This document shows positions 37,401-46,371 of a stretch of 64,000 nt of DNA, one piece after another. Source of the stretch: Girardinichthys multiradiatus. Taxonomy: Eukaryota; Chordata; Actinopteri; Cyprinodontiformes; Goodeidae. The stretch's first letter is position 1, and the number at the start of each line of letters is the position of its first letter. Under the pieces are notes generated by a model. That model saw nothing but the letters and a program-made list of their open reading frames with translations. It had not been told where the DNA came from and made no database searches. Where the stretch lies: positions 33,444,147 to 33,508,146 of the forward strand of contig NC_061797.1 of NCBI RefSeq assembly GCF_021462225.1, written 5' to 3'. A program made the translations under genes and the position numbers.

Positions 37401-40400
37401 CATAAGGATACAATACTGTACCGTTTTCCCATAGATGAACACACGAAATTAGCCTGACAAGGAAATATAGTAGATAAGCAGAACATGCAGGTATTGTCAG
37501 TGTTGGAAATTGATTATTTTTTATGGAAATATATGAATGTCTTCTTCAAACTTAGCTTTCAGGAAAAAGAAAACAACTTTTGCAGCAATGGCATCCATGA
37601 ATTGGCTTGAAGACGTTTTCCTCCATACAATAGTTTTTTTGAACAGCCAGAAATATGATTTATTCTTAGAAATTGTGCCTGAAGTCTCATTTTCATTGTT
37701 GATGCAGATGCTAGAGTTTGACTTGTGCAGCTGCCAGTGAGACATCTTTGTCCTAAACTACAGACTCTTACATATTTGTAATCTTGGGTCCTCCCAATCA
37801 CTTTTTTTTTGTTCTTGTTAGATCCAGTTTGTGCTGCTTTCTACTGAGTGTAGTTTTACACACTTATAGCAAGGGATTTTAAGTTTCCAGCAACATATAA
37901 ATTGACCTGCTTTCTAAACAGAACAATAAAATACAGTTCTTTTCTTCTGTGCCTTTTTACTGTATAAATAACTGCTGATGTTTCAGATACTAAGCTAACC
38001 TAAAGAAGGCCATGCTGCTCTTTTGCTTCCTTATTAGTCAAGGGTTATAAGCTCTGCCAATTGCAAAAGGGTTTTCTAATAATCAGTTTTATTAAATAAA
38101 TTGGATTAGCAGCTTACCATGAGATAACTGCAGAGGCCTGCTGATAATAGGCATCTGTGCAAAAATTTATCTTCCTGTAATAATTAATAATATGAATTGT
38201 AAAGTAGATGAAAATGTATTTTTCTTTGGTAAAACTAAGAAAAATACAATGTCTCAGATTAAACGAGATATTTACATAGTGAAGCTGTTTAAACTTCACT
38301 GATGCATTATCATGCATAAAACTGCCACTTGGCATTGTTTTGCTGTCTTAGAGGGTTGTACTCATATGAATTCATCCCTGGAAGCTGTGAGAATGACTGC
38401 AGAGGGCGTCTTCATCATCGACGTGTCCGGTCCATCACAAGCTGCAGTAAGTTGGACATTAAATGTTCTAATTATTATTATTATAAGTGTTTCAGGACAA
38501 AATCTAGATTTAGATTAGATTTTTTTTGTTACATTTAACAACACGCAGGAGTCCACCTCCTAAACAGTTGAATAAATGAGCGCAAAAACTTCTATAACAA
38601 TCGCACATTTATTAATATGGTGATAAGATAAACTTTATTATCCCTGTAGGGCGAAATGAAATGGTTTCAGCGGCAGGACAGGTTAACGGTGTACCTCTAG
38701 TGGGTAATAATAGGAAAGATAAATAAATAATAGAAACAATAATAAAAAACCATGAATAAAAAGTGAACAAAATTACAAACAATATAGAATAGAATTATTA
38801 ATATATTTAGACTGTAAAATGCTTTCAAAGATATATATATACAGGTCCTTCTCAAAATATTAGCATATTGTGATAAAGTTCATTATTTTCCATAATGTCA
38901 TGATGAAAATTTAACATTCATATATTTTAGATTCATTGCACACTAACTGAAATATTTCAGGTCTTTTATTGTCTTAATACGGATGATTGTGGCATACAGC
39001 TCATGAAAACCCAAAATTCCTATCTCACAAAATTAGCATATTTCATCCGACCAATAAAAGAAAAGTGTTTTTAATACAAAAAACGTCAACCTTCAAATAA
39101 TCATGTACAGTTATGCACTCAATACTTGGTCGGGAATCCTTTGGCAGAAATGACTGCTTCAATGCGGCGTGGCATGGAGGCAATCAGCCTGTGGCACTGC
39201 TGAGGTCTTATGGAGGCCCAGGATGCTTCGATAGCGGCCTTTAGCTCATCCAGAGTGTTGGGTCTTGAGTCTCTCAACGTTCTCTTCACAATATCCCACA
39301 GATTCTCTATGGGGTTCAGGTCAGGAAGAGTTGGCAGGCCAATTGAGCACAGTGATACCATGGTCAGTAAACCATTTACCAGTGGTTTTGGCACTGTGAG
39401 CAGGTGCCAGGTCGTGCTGAAAAATGAAATCTTCATCTCCATAAAGCTTTTCAGCAGATGAAAGCATGAAGTGCTCCAAAATCTCCTGATAGCTAGCTGC
39501 ATTGACCCTGCCCTTGATAAAACACAGTGGACCAACACCAGCAGCTGACATGGCACCCCAGACCATCACTGACTGTGGGTACTTGACACTGGACTTCTGG
39601 CATTTTGGCATTTCCTTCTCCCCAGTCTTCCTCCAGACTCTGGCACCTTGATTTCTGAATGACATGCAGAATTTGCTTTCATCCGAAAAAAGTACTTTGG
39701 ACCACTGAGCAACAGTCCAGTGCTGCTTCTCTGTAGCCCAGGTCAGGCGCTTCTGCCGCTGTTTCTGGTTCAAAAGTGGCTTGACCTGGGGAATGCGGCC
39801 TCTGTACCTCATTTCCTGCACACGCCTGTGCACGGTGGCTCCGGATGTTTCTACTCCAGACTCAGTCCACTGCTTCCGCAGGTCCCCCAAGGTCTGGAAT
39901 CGGCCCTTCTCCACAATCTTCCTCAGGGTCCGGTCACCTCTTCTCGTTGTGCAGCGTTTTCTGCCACACTTTTTCCTTCCCACAGACTTCCCACTGAGGT
40001 GCCTTGATACAGCACTCTGGGAACAGCCTATTCGTTCAGAAATTTCTTTCTGTGTCTTACCCTCTTGCTTGAGGGTGTCAATAGTGGCCTTCTGGACAGC
40101 AGTCAGGTCGGCAGTCTTACCCATGATTGGGATTTTGAGTGATGAACCAGGCTGGGAGTTTTAAAGGCCTCAGGAATCTTTTGCAGGTGTCTAGAGTTAA
40201 CCCGTTGATTCAGATGATTAGGTTCATAGCTCGTTTAGAGACCCTTTTAATGATATGCTAATTTTGTGAGATAGGAATTTTGGGTTTTCATGAGCTGTAT
40301 GCCAAAATCATCCGTATTAAGACAATAAAAGGCCTGAAATATTTCAGTTAGTGTGCAATGAATCTAAAATATATGAATGTTAAATTTTCATCATGACATT

Positions 40401-43400
40401 ATGGAAAATAATGAACTTTATCACAATATGCTAATATTTTGAGAAGGACCTGTATACACATAAATACAAACTCTAGACAAGGCACAGTACAATGATGTAA
40501 GCACAATACAGGGGTTGGACAATGAAACTGAAACACCTGTCATTTTAGTGTGGGAGGTTTCATGGCTAAATTGGACCAGCCTGGTAGCCAGTCTTCATTG
40601 ATTGCACATTGCACCAGTAAGAGCAGAGTGTGAAGGTTCAATTAGCAGGGTAAGAGCACAGTTTTGCTCAAAATCTTGAAATGCACACAACATTATGGGT
40701 GACATACCAGAGTTCAAAAGAGGACAAATTGTTGGTGCACTTCTTGCTGGCTCATCTGTGACCAAGACAGCAAGTCTTTGTGATGTATCAAGAGCCACGG
40801 TATCCAGGGTAATGTCAGCATACCACCAAGAAGGACAAACCACATCCAACAGGATTAACTGTGGACGCAAGAGGAAGCTGTCTGAAAGGGATGTTTGGGT
40901 GCTAACCCGGATTGTATCCAAAAAACCTTAAAACCACGGCTGCCCAAATCACAGCAGAATTAAATGTGCACCTCAAGAATCAGAATCAGAATCAGAAAAG
41001 CTTTATTGCCAAGTACGTTTTTGGACATACAAGGAATTTGTTTTGGCGTAGTCGGTGCAATACAATACAAATTAAACAGTATAAACATATCTACAATATA
41101 ATATAAATATATGTGCACAGTTTTAAGTGAGTGAGAGTAAATATAGAGCAGTATAAGATGCAAGAGCAATACAACAGTGCAGGTGATCATTGTGCAAGTA
41201 TGGCAGTGCAAGTAAAGCAGGAGTCCATGCTGAGCGTTAATGTAACGCATAGAGTTGCAGGTTACAGGTGTCCTGTCAGCAAAAAAAGGGGGGTGTGGGG
41301 GAAAGGGAGAGTGTCAGGGTGGTTTCCGGGCTTTGTTAACCAGGCTGGTGGCAGATGGGAAAAAACTGTTCTTGTGGCGTGAGGTTTTGGTCCGAATGGA
41401 CCGCAGCCTCCTACCAGAGGGGAGAGTCTCAAAGAGTCTGACCGGGGTGGGAGGGATCAGCCAGAATCTTCCCTGCCCGCTTCAGGGTCCTGGAGGTGTA
41501 CAGTTCCTGGAGCGACAGTAGACTGCAGCCAATCACCTTCTCAGCAGACCGAATGACACGCTGCAGCCTGCCCTTATCCTTGGCTGTAGCAGCGGCGTAC
41601 CAGATGGTGATGGAGGAGGTGAGGATGGACTCAATGATGGCTGTGTAGAAGTGCACCATCATAGTCTTTGGCAGGTTGAATTTCTTCAGCTGCCGCAGGA
41701 AGAACATCGTCTGCTGGGCTTTCTTGATGAGGGAGCTGATGTTTGGCTCCCACTTGAGATCCTGGGAGATGATGGTTCCCAGGAAGTGGAAAGATTCCAC
41801 AGTGTCAATTGTGGAGTCACAGAGGGTGATAGGGGCAGGTGGTGCTGGGTTCTGCCTGAAGTCCACAACCATCTCTACTGTCTTTAGAGCGTTGAGCTCA
41901 AGGTTGTTCTGGCTGCACCAGTCCAACAGATGGTCCACCTCCCATCTGTACGCAGACTCGTCACCATCAGAGATGAGTCCGATCAGGGTGGTGTCGTCCG
42001 CAAACTTCAGAAGCTTGACAGACTGGTGACTGGAGGTGCAGCTGTTGGTGTACAGGGAGAAGAGCAGAGGAGAGAGAACACAGCCTTGGGGGGAACCGGT
42101 GCTGATGGTCAGGGAGTCAGAGACGTGCTTCCCCAGCCTCAGGCGCTGCTTCCTGTCAGACAGGAAGTCAGTGATCAACCTGCAGGTGGAGTCGGGCACA
42201 CTCAGCTGGGAGAGCTTCTCCTGTAGCAGAACTGGGACGATGGTGTTGAAGGCAGAGCTGAAATCCACAAACAGGATCCTGGCATAGGTTCCTGTGGAGT
42301 CCAGGTGCCGGAGGATGAAGTGAAGGGCTAAGTTGACTGCATCATCTACAGACCTGTTGGCTCTGTAGGCAAACTGCAGGGGGTCCAGGAGGGGGTCGGT
42401 GATGTCTTTTAGGTGTGAGAGCACAAGGCGCTCAAAGGACTTCATCACCACAGAGGTCAGGGCGACGGGTCTGAAGTCATTAAGCCCTGTGGTCCTTGGC
42501 TTCCTGGGAACAGGGACGATGGTGGAGGACTTGAAGCAGGCTGGCACATCTCCAGTGAGGTGTTAAAAATGTCTGTGAAGACTGGAGACAGCTGATCAGC
42601 GCAGTGCTTCAGGCTGGCTGGTGAGACAGAATCCGGACCAGCAACTTTCCGGGGGTTCTGTCTCCTGAAGAGTTTGTTGACGTCCCTCTCCTGGATGGAA
42701 AGAGCCGTCCCCGGCGTGGGTAGGGGGCTGGTGGGGGGGAAATTCAGGGTGGGGGTTGGAGGTGCCAAGGCCCCTCTTGAGGTTGGGGAGGTGGAGGATT
42801 GTGGCTGCAGCTGTTGGGGGGCGTCGTGGGGGATGGTTGCAGGACTGTCCCTTTGTCTTTCAGACCGTTTTAAAGCAAAAAACAAAACAAAACAATGCGC
42901 ACCAACACGCCGAGGCGACCATCTGCGGCGCCATCTTGTTTCTGTTTCAACTCTCCTGTTTCCACCAGAACTGTCCGTCGGGAGCTCCACGGGGTCAATA
43001 TACACGGCCGGCTGGTATAGCCAAACCTTTGGTCACTCATGCCAATGCCAAACGTGTATTGTTCTCTGATGAGTCCACCTTTACTGTTTTCCCCACATCC
43101 GGGAGAGTTACAGTGTGGAGAAGCCCCAATGAAGCGTACCACCCAGACTGTTGCATGCCCAGAGTGAAGCATGAGGGTGGATCAGTGATGGTTTGGGCTG
43201 CCATATCATGGCATTCCCTTGGCCCAATACTTGTGGTAGATGGGCGCGTCACTGCCAAGGACTACCGAACTATTCTTGAGGACCATGTGCATCCAATGGT
43301 TCAAACATTGTATCCTGAAGGCGGTGCCGTGTATCAGGATGACAATGCACCAATACACACAGCAAGACTGGTGAAAGATTGGTTTGATGAACATGAAAGT

Positions 43401-46165
43401 GAAGTTGAACATCTCCCATGGCCTGCACAGTCACCAGATCTAAATATTATTGAGCCACTTTGGGGTGTTTTGGAGGAGCGAGTCAGGAAACGTTTTCCTC
43501 CACCAGTATCACGTAGTGATCTGGCCACTATCCTGCAAGAAGAATGGCTTAACATCCCTTTGACCACTGTGCAGGACTTGTATATGTCATTCCCAAGACA
43601 AATTTAAGCTGTATTGACCGCAAAAGGAGGCCCTACACCATACTAATAAATTATTGTGGTCTAAAACCAGGTGTTTCAGTTTCATTGTCCAACCCCTGTA
43701 TAATCAGAAGGCAGATGTAAATAAGTATTTGCTGTATTGTACATGATGTCAGCAGCCTATGCCTAAATGGTCATCTACAATGCTCCCCGTCTGTGGAGAA
43801 GTTCTGTGGTCTGCTGCTATCTGCTCTCCAGCTTCTGAATGCAGCAGCTACCAGAGCTGCTCAGAATCCGGGCTGGTGCTGAAAGCATCGATTGTGTGGC
43901 AATGCCTGTTTGTTTGCGCCGTAATCCCAGGGCCAAATCTACCTTTTAACACTCCTCTCCCCTCCTCCACCAGCAGGTTCTGCTCCTCTCTTCAGTTCGG
44001 TTTTCTCCACCTTTTTTTTCTCCGTTTTATTTTGGTCATTTTACCAACTAAACCTCATTATACAAGGAGATCACAGTAAAATGCAGAATATTAATATGAA
44101 ATGCAGTATGAGAGCAACCAGCATGACAAGTAAACATATGAATAACATCAAAATAATGAGCATGTAAATAAGCTAAGTTCAAACTATTTGATGCTGTGAC
44201 CAAACATTTTTACGATTTGTTACACGATTTACAAATTTCTGAATCCAATATAAATTCTCGTACTCATCGTCTTCCACTTTATCCGGGACCAGGTCGCGGG
44301 GCCAGCAGACTCAGCAGAGACGTCCCTCTACCCAGACACCTCCTCCAGCTCCTCCGGGGGGAGCCCAAGGCATTCCCAGGCCAGCCGAGAGACATAGTCC
44401 CTCCAGTGTGTCCTGGGCCTCCTCCCGGTGGGACGTGCCTGGAACACCTCCCGAGGAAGGCGTCCAGGAGGCATCCGGTATAGATGCCCGAGCCACCTCA
44501 ACTGGCTCCTCTCAATGTGGAGGAGCAGCGGCTCTACTCCGAGCCCCTCCCAGATGGCTGAGCTCCTCACCCTATCTCTAAGGGAGTGCCACCCTACGGA
44601 GAAAGCCTAAGCATCCGGGGATCGGGCCGCCGAGGTCCCCACCTTCGTCCGCCGCCCAATCCTCTTTGCCCCGGTCCCTCACGCAGGTGGTGGGCCTACT
44701 GGGGGATGGTCTCGCATCTCTCGTTCAGGCTTGGCCCGGCCGGGTCCCATACCGGGTGACGTCACGTGCCTCAATTTTGTAATCGTCATGAGGGTTCTTG
44801 AACCGCTCTTTGTCTGACCCGTCACCTAGAGTCTGTTTGCCATGGGAGACCCTACCAGGGGCATTTAAGCCCCAGACAACATAGCCTCTAGGATCATTCG
44901 AGCACTCAAACCCCTCCACCACGTTAAGGTGGCGGTTCAAGGAGGGGAATATAAATTATATTATGTTAATTTCTCTCCATTGATTACTAGGAGCGCATTT
45001 GTTTTTTTTGTTTTTGCGACAAAACAACTCACCATGTATAGCGGTCAGTATGACGACTTTTTCTGAAATGCTGTTAGTTTTACAGCAGATGTAATGGGAC
45101 TCACACCTTCCAAAAAGTTCCTCTTTTGCCTCATGACAATGTTTTTGGGAAATATGAGATGCAACTCTGTTCTTTTTGGTCAGCAGTGGGTTTGGCCTTT
45201 GAACTTTCTCATGGATGTTATTTAGGTTCAGTCATAAACACTTTGACCTTAACTGATACAAGTGTTTATTGCTTTTTCAAATCTTTTAGCTTATCTCATG
45301 TTGACACAAAAGGTTCATTGTCACTCATGAAATCAAACCCAAAAAATTGATTTAAGAGGGGGGATAATTACTTTTCTTAAAGGGCTAGATTTGTTTGAAT
45401 ATTTTTTTCTCCTCATGAAATAACATTGATATAAAAAATTTAGGTATGCAGAAAAAAAAGCAAAAACAGAAGGCTGCAAATACTTTTTCCAACACTATAA
45501 ATGTCTTATATGCTGCAGGTATCTGACTCTGTTGAGCTTAGCTGTTCCGTCAGAGCTCTTCAGCAGAACTTGGAGGAACTGAAGAGTATTAATGAATCAC
45601 TAAGGAAAGAAAATGGCAGTTTGAGAGAACAGCTCAACACAGCCAGAATCGGTACACATACACAATTCATTTGTTGTTTCAGACCTGCAGTGTTATACTC
45701 AGACATCCATGTTTCCCTCCTTTGGTTTTAGGCGGAGAAGGTGCACGAGGTCGGTCACTGCGTCCTAGCTGTGATGCAGAGTTTGCACGTGCACTGAAAG
45801 CTTTCTACCACAGTATGACTTCTGTAAGGGGTCAGCTGCAGCGCCTGCGCAGACATAGACCCAGCGTATGCATCCTTATCTTTATGTAGCATTAGACGAT
45901 ATATTACCGTTGCCTGGCTAAAACAATGAAATGGTCACATTAATATTAAATATTACAGTAATTAGTCATTTTTGACAATGTTGGTTTTCTTGCATTTGCT
46001 TTCTAGGAAGAGTCAGACCTGCTGGGACTTCGACTGTTTGTGGATGAGCAGAGTCGTCTGCTGAGAGACTTCTCAGAGCAGCTGGAGGAGAGTGTCTCTG
46101 CACTTAAACAAGACGTAGCCACCATTGTCCGCCGCAAAAGAGAACGCTCAAGTGTCTGGTCTTAA
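22464..46165 (+). CDS. kif28: Kinesin-3 family motor, KIF28-like, complete (27 exons, ~1035 aa)
   Basis: Plus-end microtubule motor of the kinesin-3 type. Exons: 22464-22538, 24257-24448, 24600-24650, 24746-24898, 25068-25103, 25213-25332, 29881-29988, 30499-30653, 30745-30856, 31295-31362, 31433-31575, 31666-31787, 31990-32080, 33564-33624, 33794-33917, 34029-34164, 34243-34361, 34452-34565, 34668-34760, 36587-36727, 36811-36881, 36956-37090, 37217-37383, 38352-38446, 45519-45651, 45732-45865, 46007-46165. Start ATG has a purine at -3. Motor: [12 protein letters not shown]-loop GQTGSGKS (from 24773), switch I NANSSRSH, switch II DLAGSE, neck LRYAERAKRIQN. An FHA-like domain spans roughly 31990-34164. 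The middle ([17 protein letters not shown]) is the KIF1/KIF28 stalk region. The last three exons form a coiled coil. KIF28 is a pseudogene in human (KIF28P), but no lesion is seen here. I chose KIF28 over KIF1 because it is about 1035 residues and has no C-terminal PH domain. Several transposons sit in its introns, the largest being 38447-45518. Confidence 0.88.
22539..24256. other. kif28 intron 1, with an old Tc1-like relic
   Basis: A 1.7-kb intron. Most of it is unassigned AT-rich DNA; the segment from about 23690 to 24025 is a transposon relic listed separately. Confidence 0.55.
23690..24025 (-). repeat. Old Tc1-like relic (5' end type)
   Basis: Shares blocks with 18300-18510: GATGGACTGAACAGTGCTC, CATGATGCTGTTTG, TCTCTAACAAACTACTGAGG, and GACTTTATTTAAGGGTATCA, in the same order. 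This is the 5' end region of the same abundant Tc1-like family, seen in reverse orientation. Confidence 0.6.
25692..28009 (+). mobile_element. RTE-clade non-LTR retrotransposon, 5'-truncated, mutated
   Basis: A 2.3-kb LINE flanked by a direct repeat GAGTACAACAAACATG (25676-25691 and 28010-28025). It begins within the endonuclease domain: only its C-terminal end ([12 protein letters not shown]) remains. Reverse-transcriptase motifs follow: [55 protein letters not shown] and FADDVVLLA. The 3' end is the sequence GACGACGAGTACGAG rather than a poly(A) tail. This is an RTE-clade arrangement as in the fish Rex3/Expander group; I cannot choose the exact family from memory. Confidence 0.93.
25720..27809 (+). 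pseudogene. RTE reverse transcriptase, frameshifted
   Basis: The frame 25720-27294 covers the endonuclease end and most of the reverse transcriptase (524 codons). A frameshift near 27240 moves the family sequence ([14 protein letters not shown]) to the frame 27252-27437, where a TAG at about 27435 stops it. The rest ([35 protein letters not shown]) continues in the frame 27477-27809, with another stop in the tail. At least two lesions plus the missing endonuclease make it inactive. Confidence 0.9.
28616..29880. other. kif28 intron, nothing recognised
   Basis: AT-rich intronic DNA leading up to the exon 29881-29988. No conserved frame is evident; I recognise no named repeat. Confidence 0.5.
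30125..30190 (-). repeat. Fragment of GAATTGAATT-tailed fish repeat
   Basis: ATTTGATTCAGTTTATTTC followed by TATAGCACCAGTCCACATC resembles the reverse complement of the 3' end of the repeat at 58610-59185. The match is short and diverged. Confidence 0.45.
30895..31265 (+). repeat. Probable degraded Tc1-like MITE
   Basis: Begins GCTTTGCAAAAATATTTAC and ends with CTTTGTGGTTGTAATGTGAC, both recalling ends of the Tc1-like family seen at 62645-62960. The interior is unrecognisable. It fills most of the kif28 intron 30857-31294. Confidence 0.4.
32081..33563. other. kif28 intron, unassigned
   Basis: A 1.5-kb intron between two exons of the FHA region. It contains no open frame of note. The part 33100-33450 looks repeat-derived but I could not assign a family. 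Confidence 0.5.
33996..34017. repeat. (TA)n microsatellite
   Basis: Eleven TA units immediately upstream of the exon starting at 34029, within the polypyrimidine/acceptor neighbourhood of a kif28 intron. Confidence 0.9.
34881..36492 (+). mobile_element. Young Tc1/mariner element, copy 2
   Basis: A 1612-bp member of the same family as 460-2069, flanked by TA (34879-34880 and 36493-36494). It has the same long inverted repeats starting CAGGTCCTTCTCAAAATAT. It lies in the kif28 intron 34761-36586, in the same orientation as the gene. Only scattered base changes separate it from copies 1 and 3. Confidence 0.96.
35209..36215 (+). pseudogene. Tc1 transposase, disabled (copy 2)
   Basis: It starts with the ATG at 35209, but codon 11 is TAG (35239-35241) where the intact copy has CAG. 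Further lesions include a missing G in the stretch around 35340-35345, added bases near 35375 and in GGTGCCAGCATTCC (about 35535), and an extra A in GATGAAAAGC (about 35655). The catalytic half 35622-36215 remains open, with DD34E residues present. Position within the element and length match the intact copy at 737-1741. Confidence 0.93.
37384..38351. other. kif28 intron, nothing recognised
   Basis: About 970 bp of AT-rich intron between exons 37217-37383 and 38352-38446, with no recognised repeat or frame. Confidence 0.5.
38615..38770 (-). repeat. LINE 3' tail fragment
   Basis: GATAAGATAAACTTTATTA with CCCTGTAGGGCGAAATG is a variant of the common fish LINE 3' end in which TTTATT is followed by an ATCC-like block and the terminal unit is a tandem of GATAA-like words. 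It is oriented on the minus strand. The exact family is uncertain. Confidence 0.5.
38842..40452 (-). mobile_element. Young Tc1/mariner element, copy 3
   Basis: A 1611-bp element, flanked by TA (38840-38841 and 40453-40454), inserted in a short AT run (ATATATATAT). It has the same long inverted repeats as copies 1 and 2. It lies in the 7-kb kif28 intron 38447-45518, antisense to the gene. Confidence 0.96.
39119..40124 (-). pseudogene. Tc1 transposase, one-base frameshift (copy 3)
   Basis: The frame opens at 40124 and continues through the first and second catalytic Asp to about 39321. One extra A in CAGGAAGAGTTGG (about 39325; the intact copy reads CAGGAGAGTTGG) shifts the frame just before the Glu-containing NPIENLWD block. 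That block is kept in another frame ending at 39119. This single insertion is the only disabling change that I see. Confidence 0.93.
40977..42946 (-). mobile_element. L2-like LINE, 5'-truncated, nested in the Tc1 element
   Basis: A 1.97-kb LINE in reverse orientation. Its 3' end is made of GAATCA units (from 40977), joined to AGCTTTATTGCCAAGTA. At the junctions the host sequence reads CACCTCAA on the left and TTCAACTC on the right, consistent with a very short (about 3-4 bp) duplication. The endonuclease part is absent. The reverse-transcriptase frame follows. Confidence 0.9.
41429..42547 (-). pseudogene. L2-like LINE reverse transcriptase, partial
   Basis: A 372-codon frame covering fingers to thumb: [81 protein letters not shown] (the FADD catalytic motif) and a C-terminal Trp-rich end. 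The residues normally upstream ([15 protein letters not shown]) are found in another frame, 42457-43005, so a frameshift lies near 42550. The clade call (L2/CR1 rather than RTE) rests on these motifs and the GAATCA tail. Confidence 0.88.
43701..44246. other. kif28 intron, unassigned
   Basis: DNA between the second Tc1 element and the deleted RTE. A GC-richer stretch (43750-44000) looks repeat-derived, but I cannot assign it to a family. Confidence 0.4.
44257..44947 (-). mobile_element. RTE-clade LINE, internally deleted (5' UTR joined to 3' end)
   Basis: A 691-bp element with a 10-bp direct repeat AATATAAATT at both ends (44247-44256 and 44948-44957). On the minus strand it begins CCTCCTTGAACCGCCACC, which I recall as the 5' leader of this LINE family (ending near CGATCCCCGG). 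At about 44605-44612 it passes straight into the last part of the reverse-transcriptase ORF (TCCGTAGGGTGGC, 44255-44605) and the LINE 3' end. Endonuclease and most of the reverse transcriptase are missing although both termini are present. Confidence 0.8.
45005..45515 (-). repeat. Old Tc1-like relic
   Basis: Matches in order: CACACCTTCCAAAAAGTTC, TTCTTTTTGGTCAGCAGTGG, AACTTTCTCATGGATG, CTTTGACCTTAACTGA, and ends with GCAAATACTTTTTCCAACAC. This is the reverse orientation of a widespread fish Tc1 family, with deletions. It abuts the kif28 exon 45519-45651. Confidence 0.65.
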
Positions 46166-46371
46166 CTTGGTGTTTGTTGATTTGAAAAGCTATCCAAACT
46201 GTAAGTACCTCCAGCTCTTCATTACATCCCAACACAGTCGATTATGAACGTTCACGCTGTTTCAAAGTACTACAGTTTTGGTAAAGATGTCAATCATAAC
46301 AGAGAAAGAGTCAAGTCAAAGTTTATTGGACTGCATGTAAAAGAGGCTTTTACATTACAATTGCAAATAAA
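46166..46371 (+). other. kif28: kif28 3' UTR and poly(A) signal
   Basis: The CDS ends with TAA at 46163-46165. The first plus-strand AATAAA that I see is at 46366-46371, which would give a 3' UTR of about 200 nt. The site is inferred from the signal only. Confidence 0.5.

Larger units (their letters stand above)
40695..43607 (+). pseudogene. Tc1 transposase, interrupted by LINE and frameshifts
   Basis: The N-terminal half (40695-40931) reads [20 protein letters not shown] with the HTH segment [20 protein letters not shown], and stops at a TAA after SKKP. The catalytic half resumes after the LINE: FSDEST (first Asp), [11 protein letters not shown] (second Asp) and LNIIEPLWG (Glu), ending at 43607. 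The LINE cut the gene between its DNA-binding and catalytic parts. Confidence 0.92.
40509..43698 (+). mobile_element. Second Tc1 family element, split by a LINE
   Basis: Flanked by TA (40507-40508, 43699-43700), with short inverted repeats of about 28 bp: CAGGGGTTGGACAATGAAAC at the left, its complement at the right. Removing the LINE (40977-42946) leaves about 1.2 kb, the usual size for a short-repeat Tc1. It lies in the kif28 intron 38447-45518, directly next to young copy 3. Confidence 0.94.

Noticed and set aside
41651..42287. Plus-strand frames opposite the L2-like LINE
   Set aside because: Shadows of the minus-strand reverse transcriptase.
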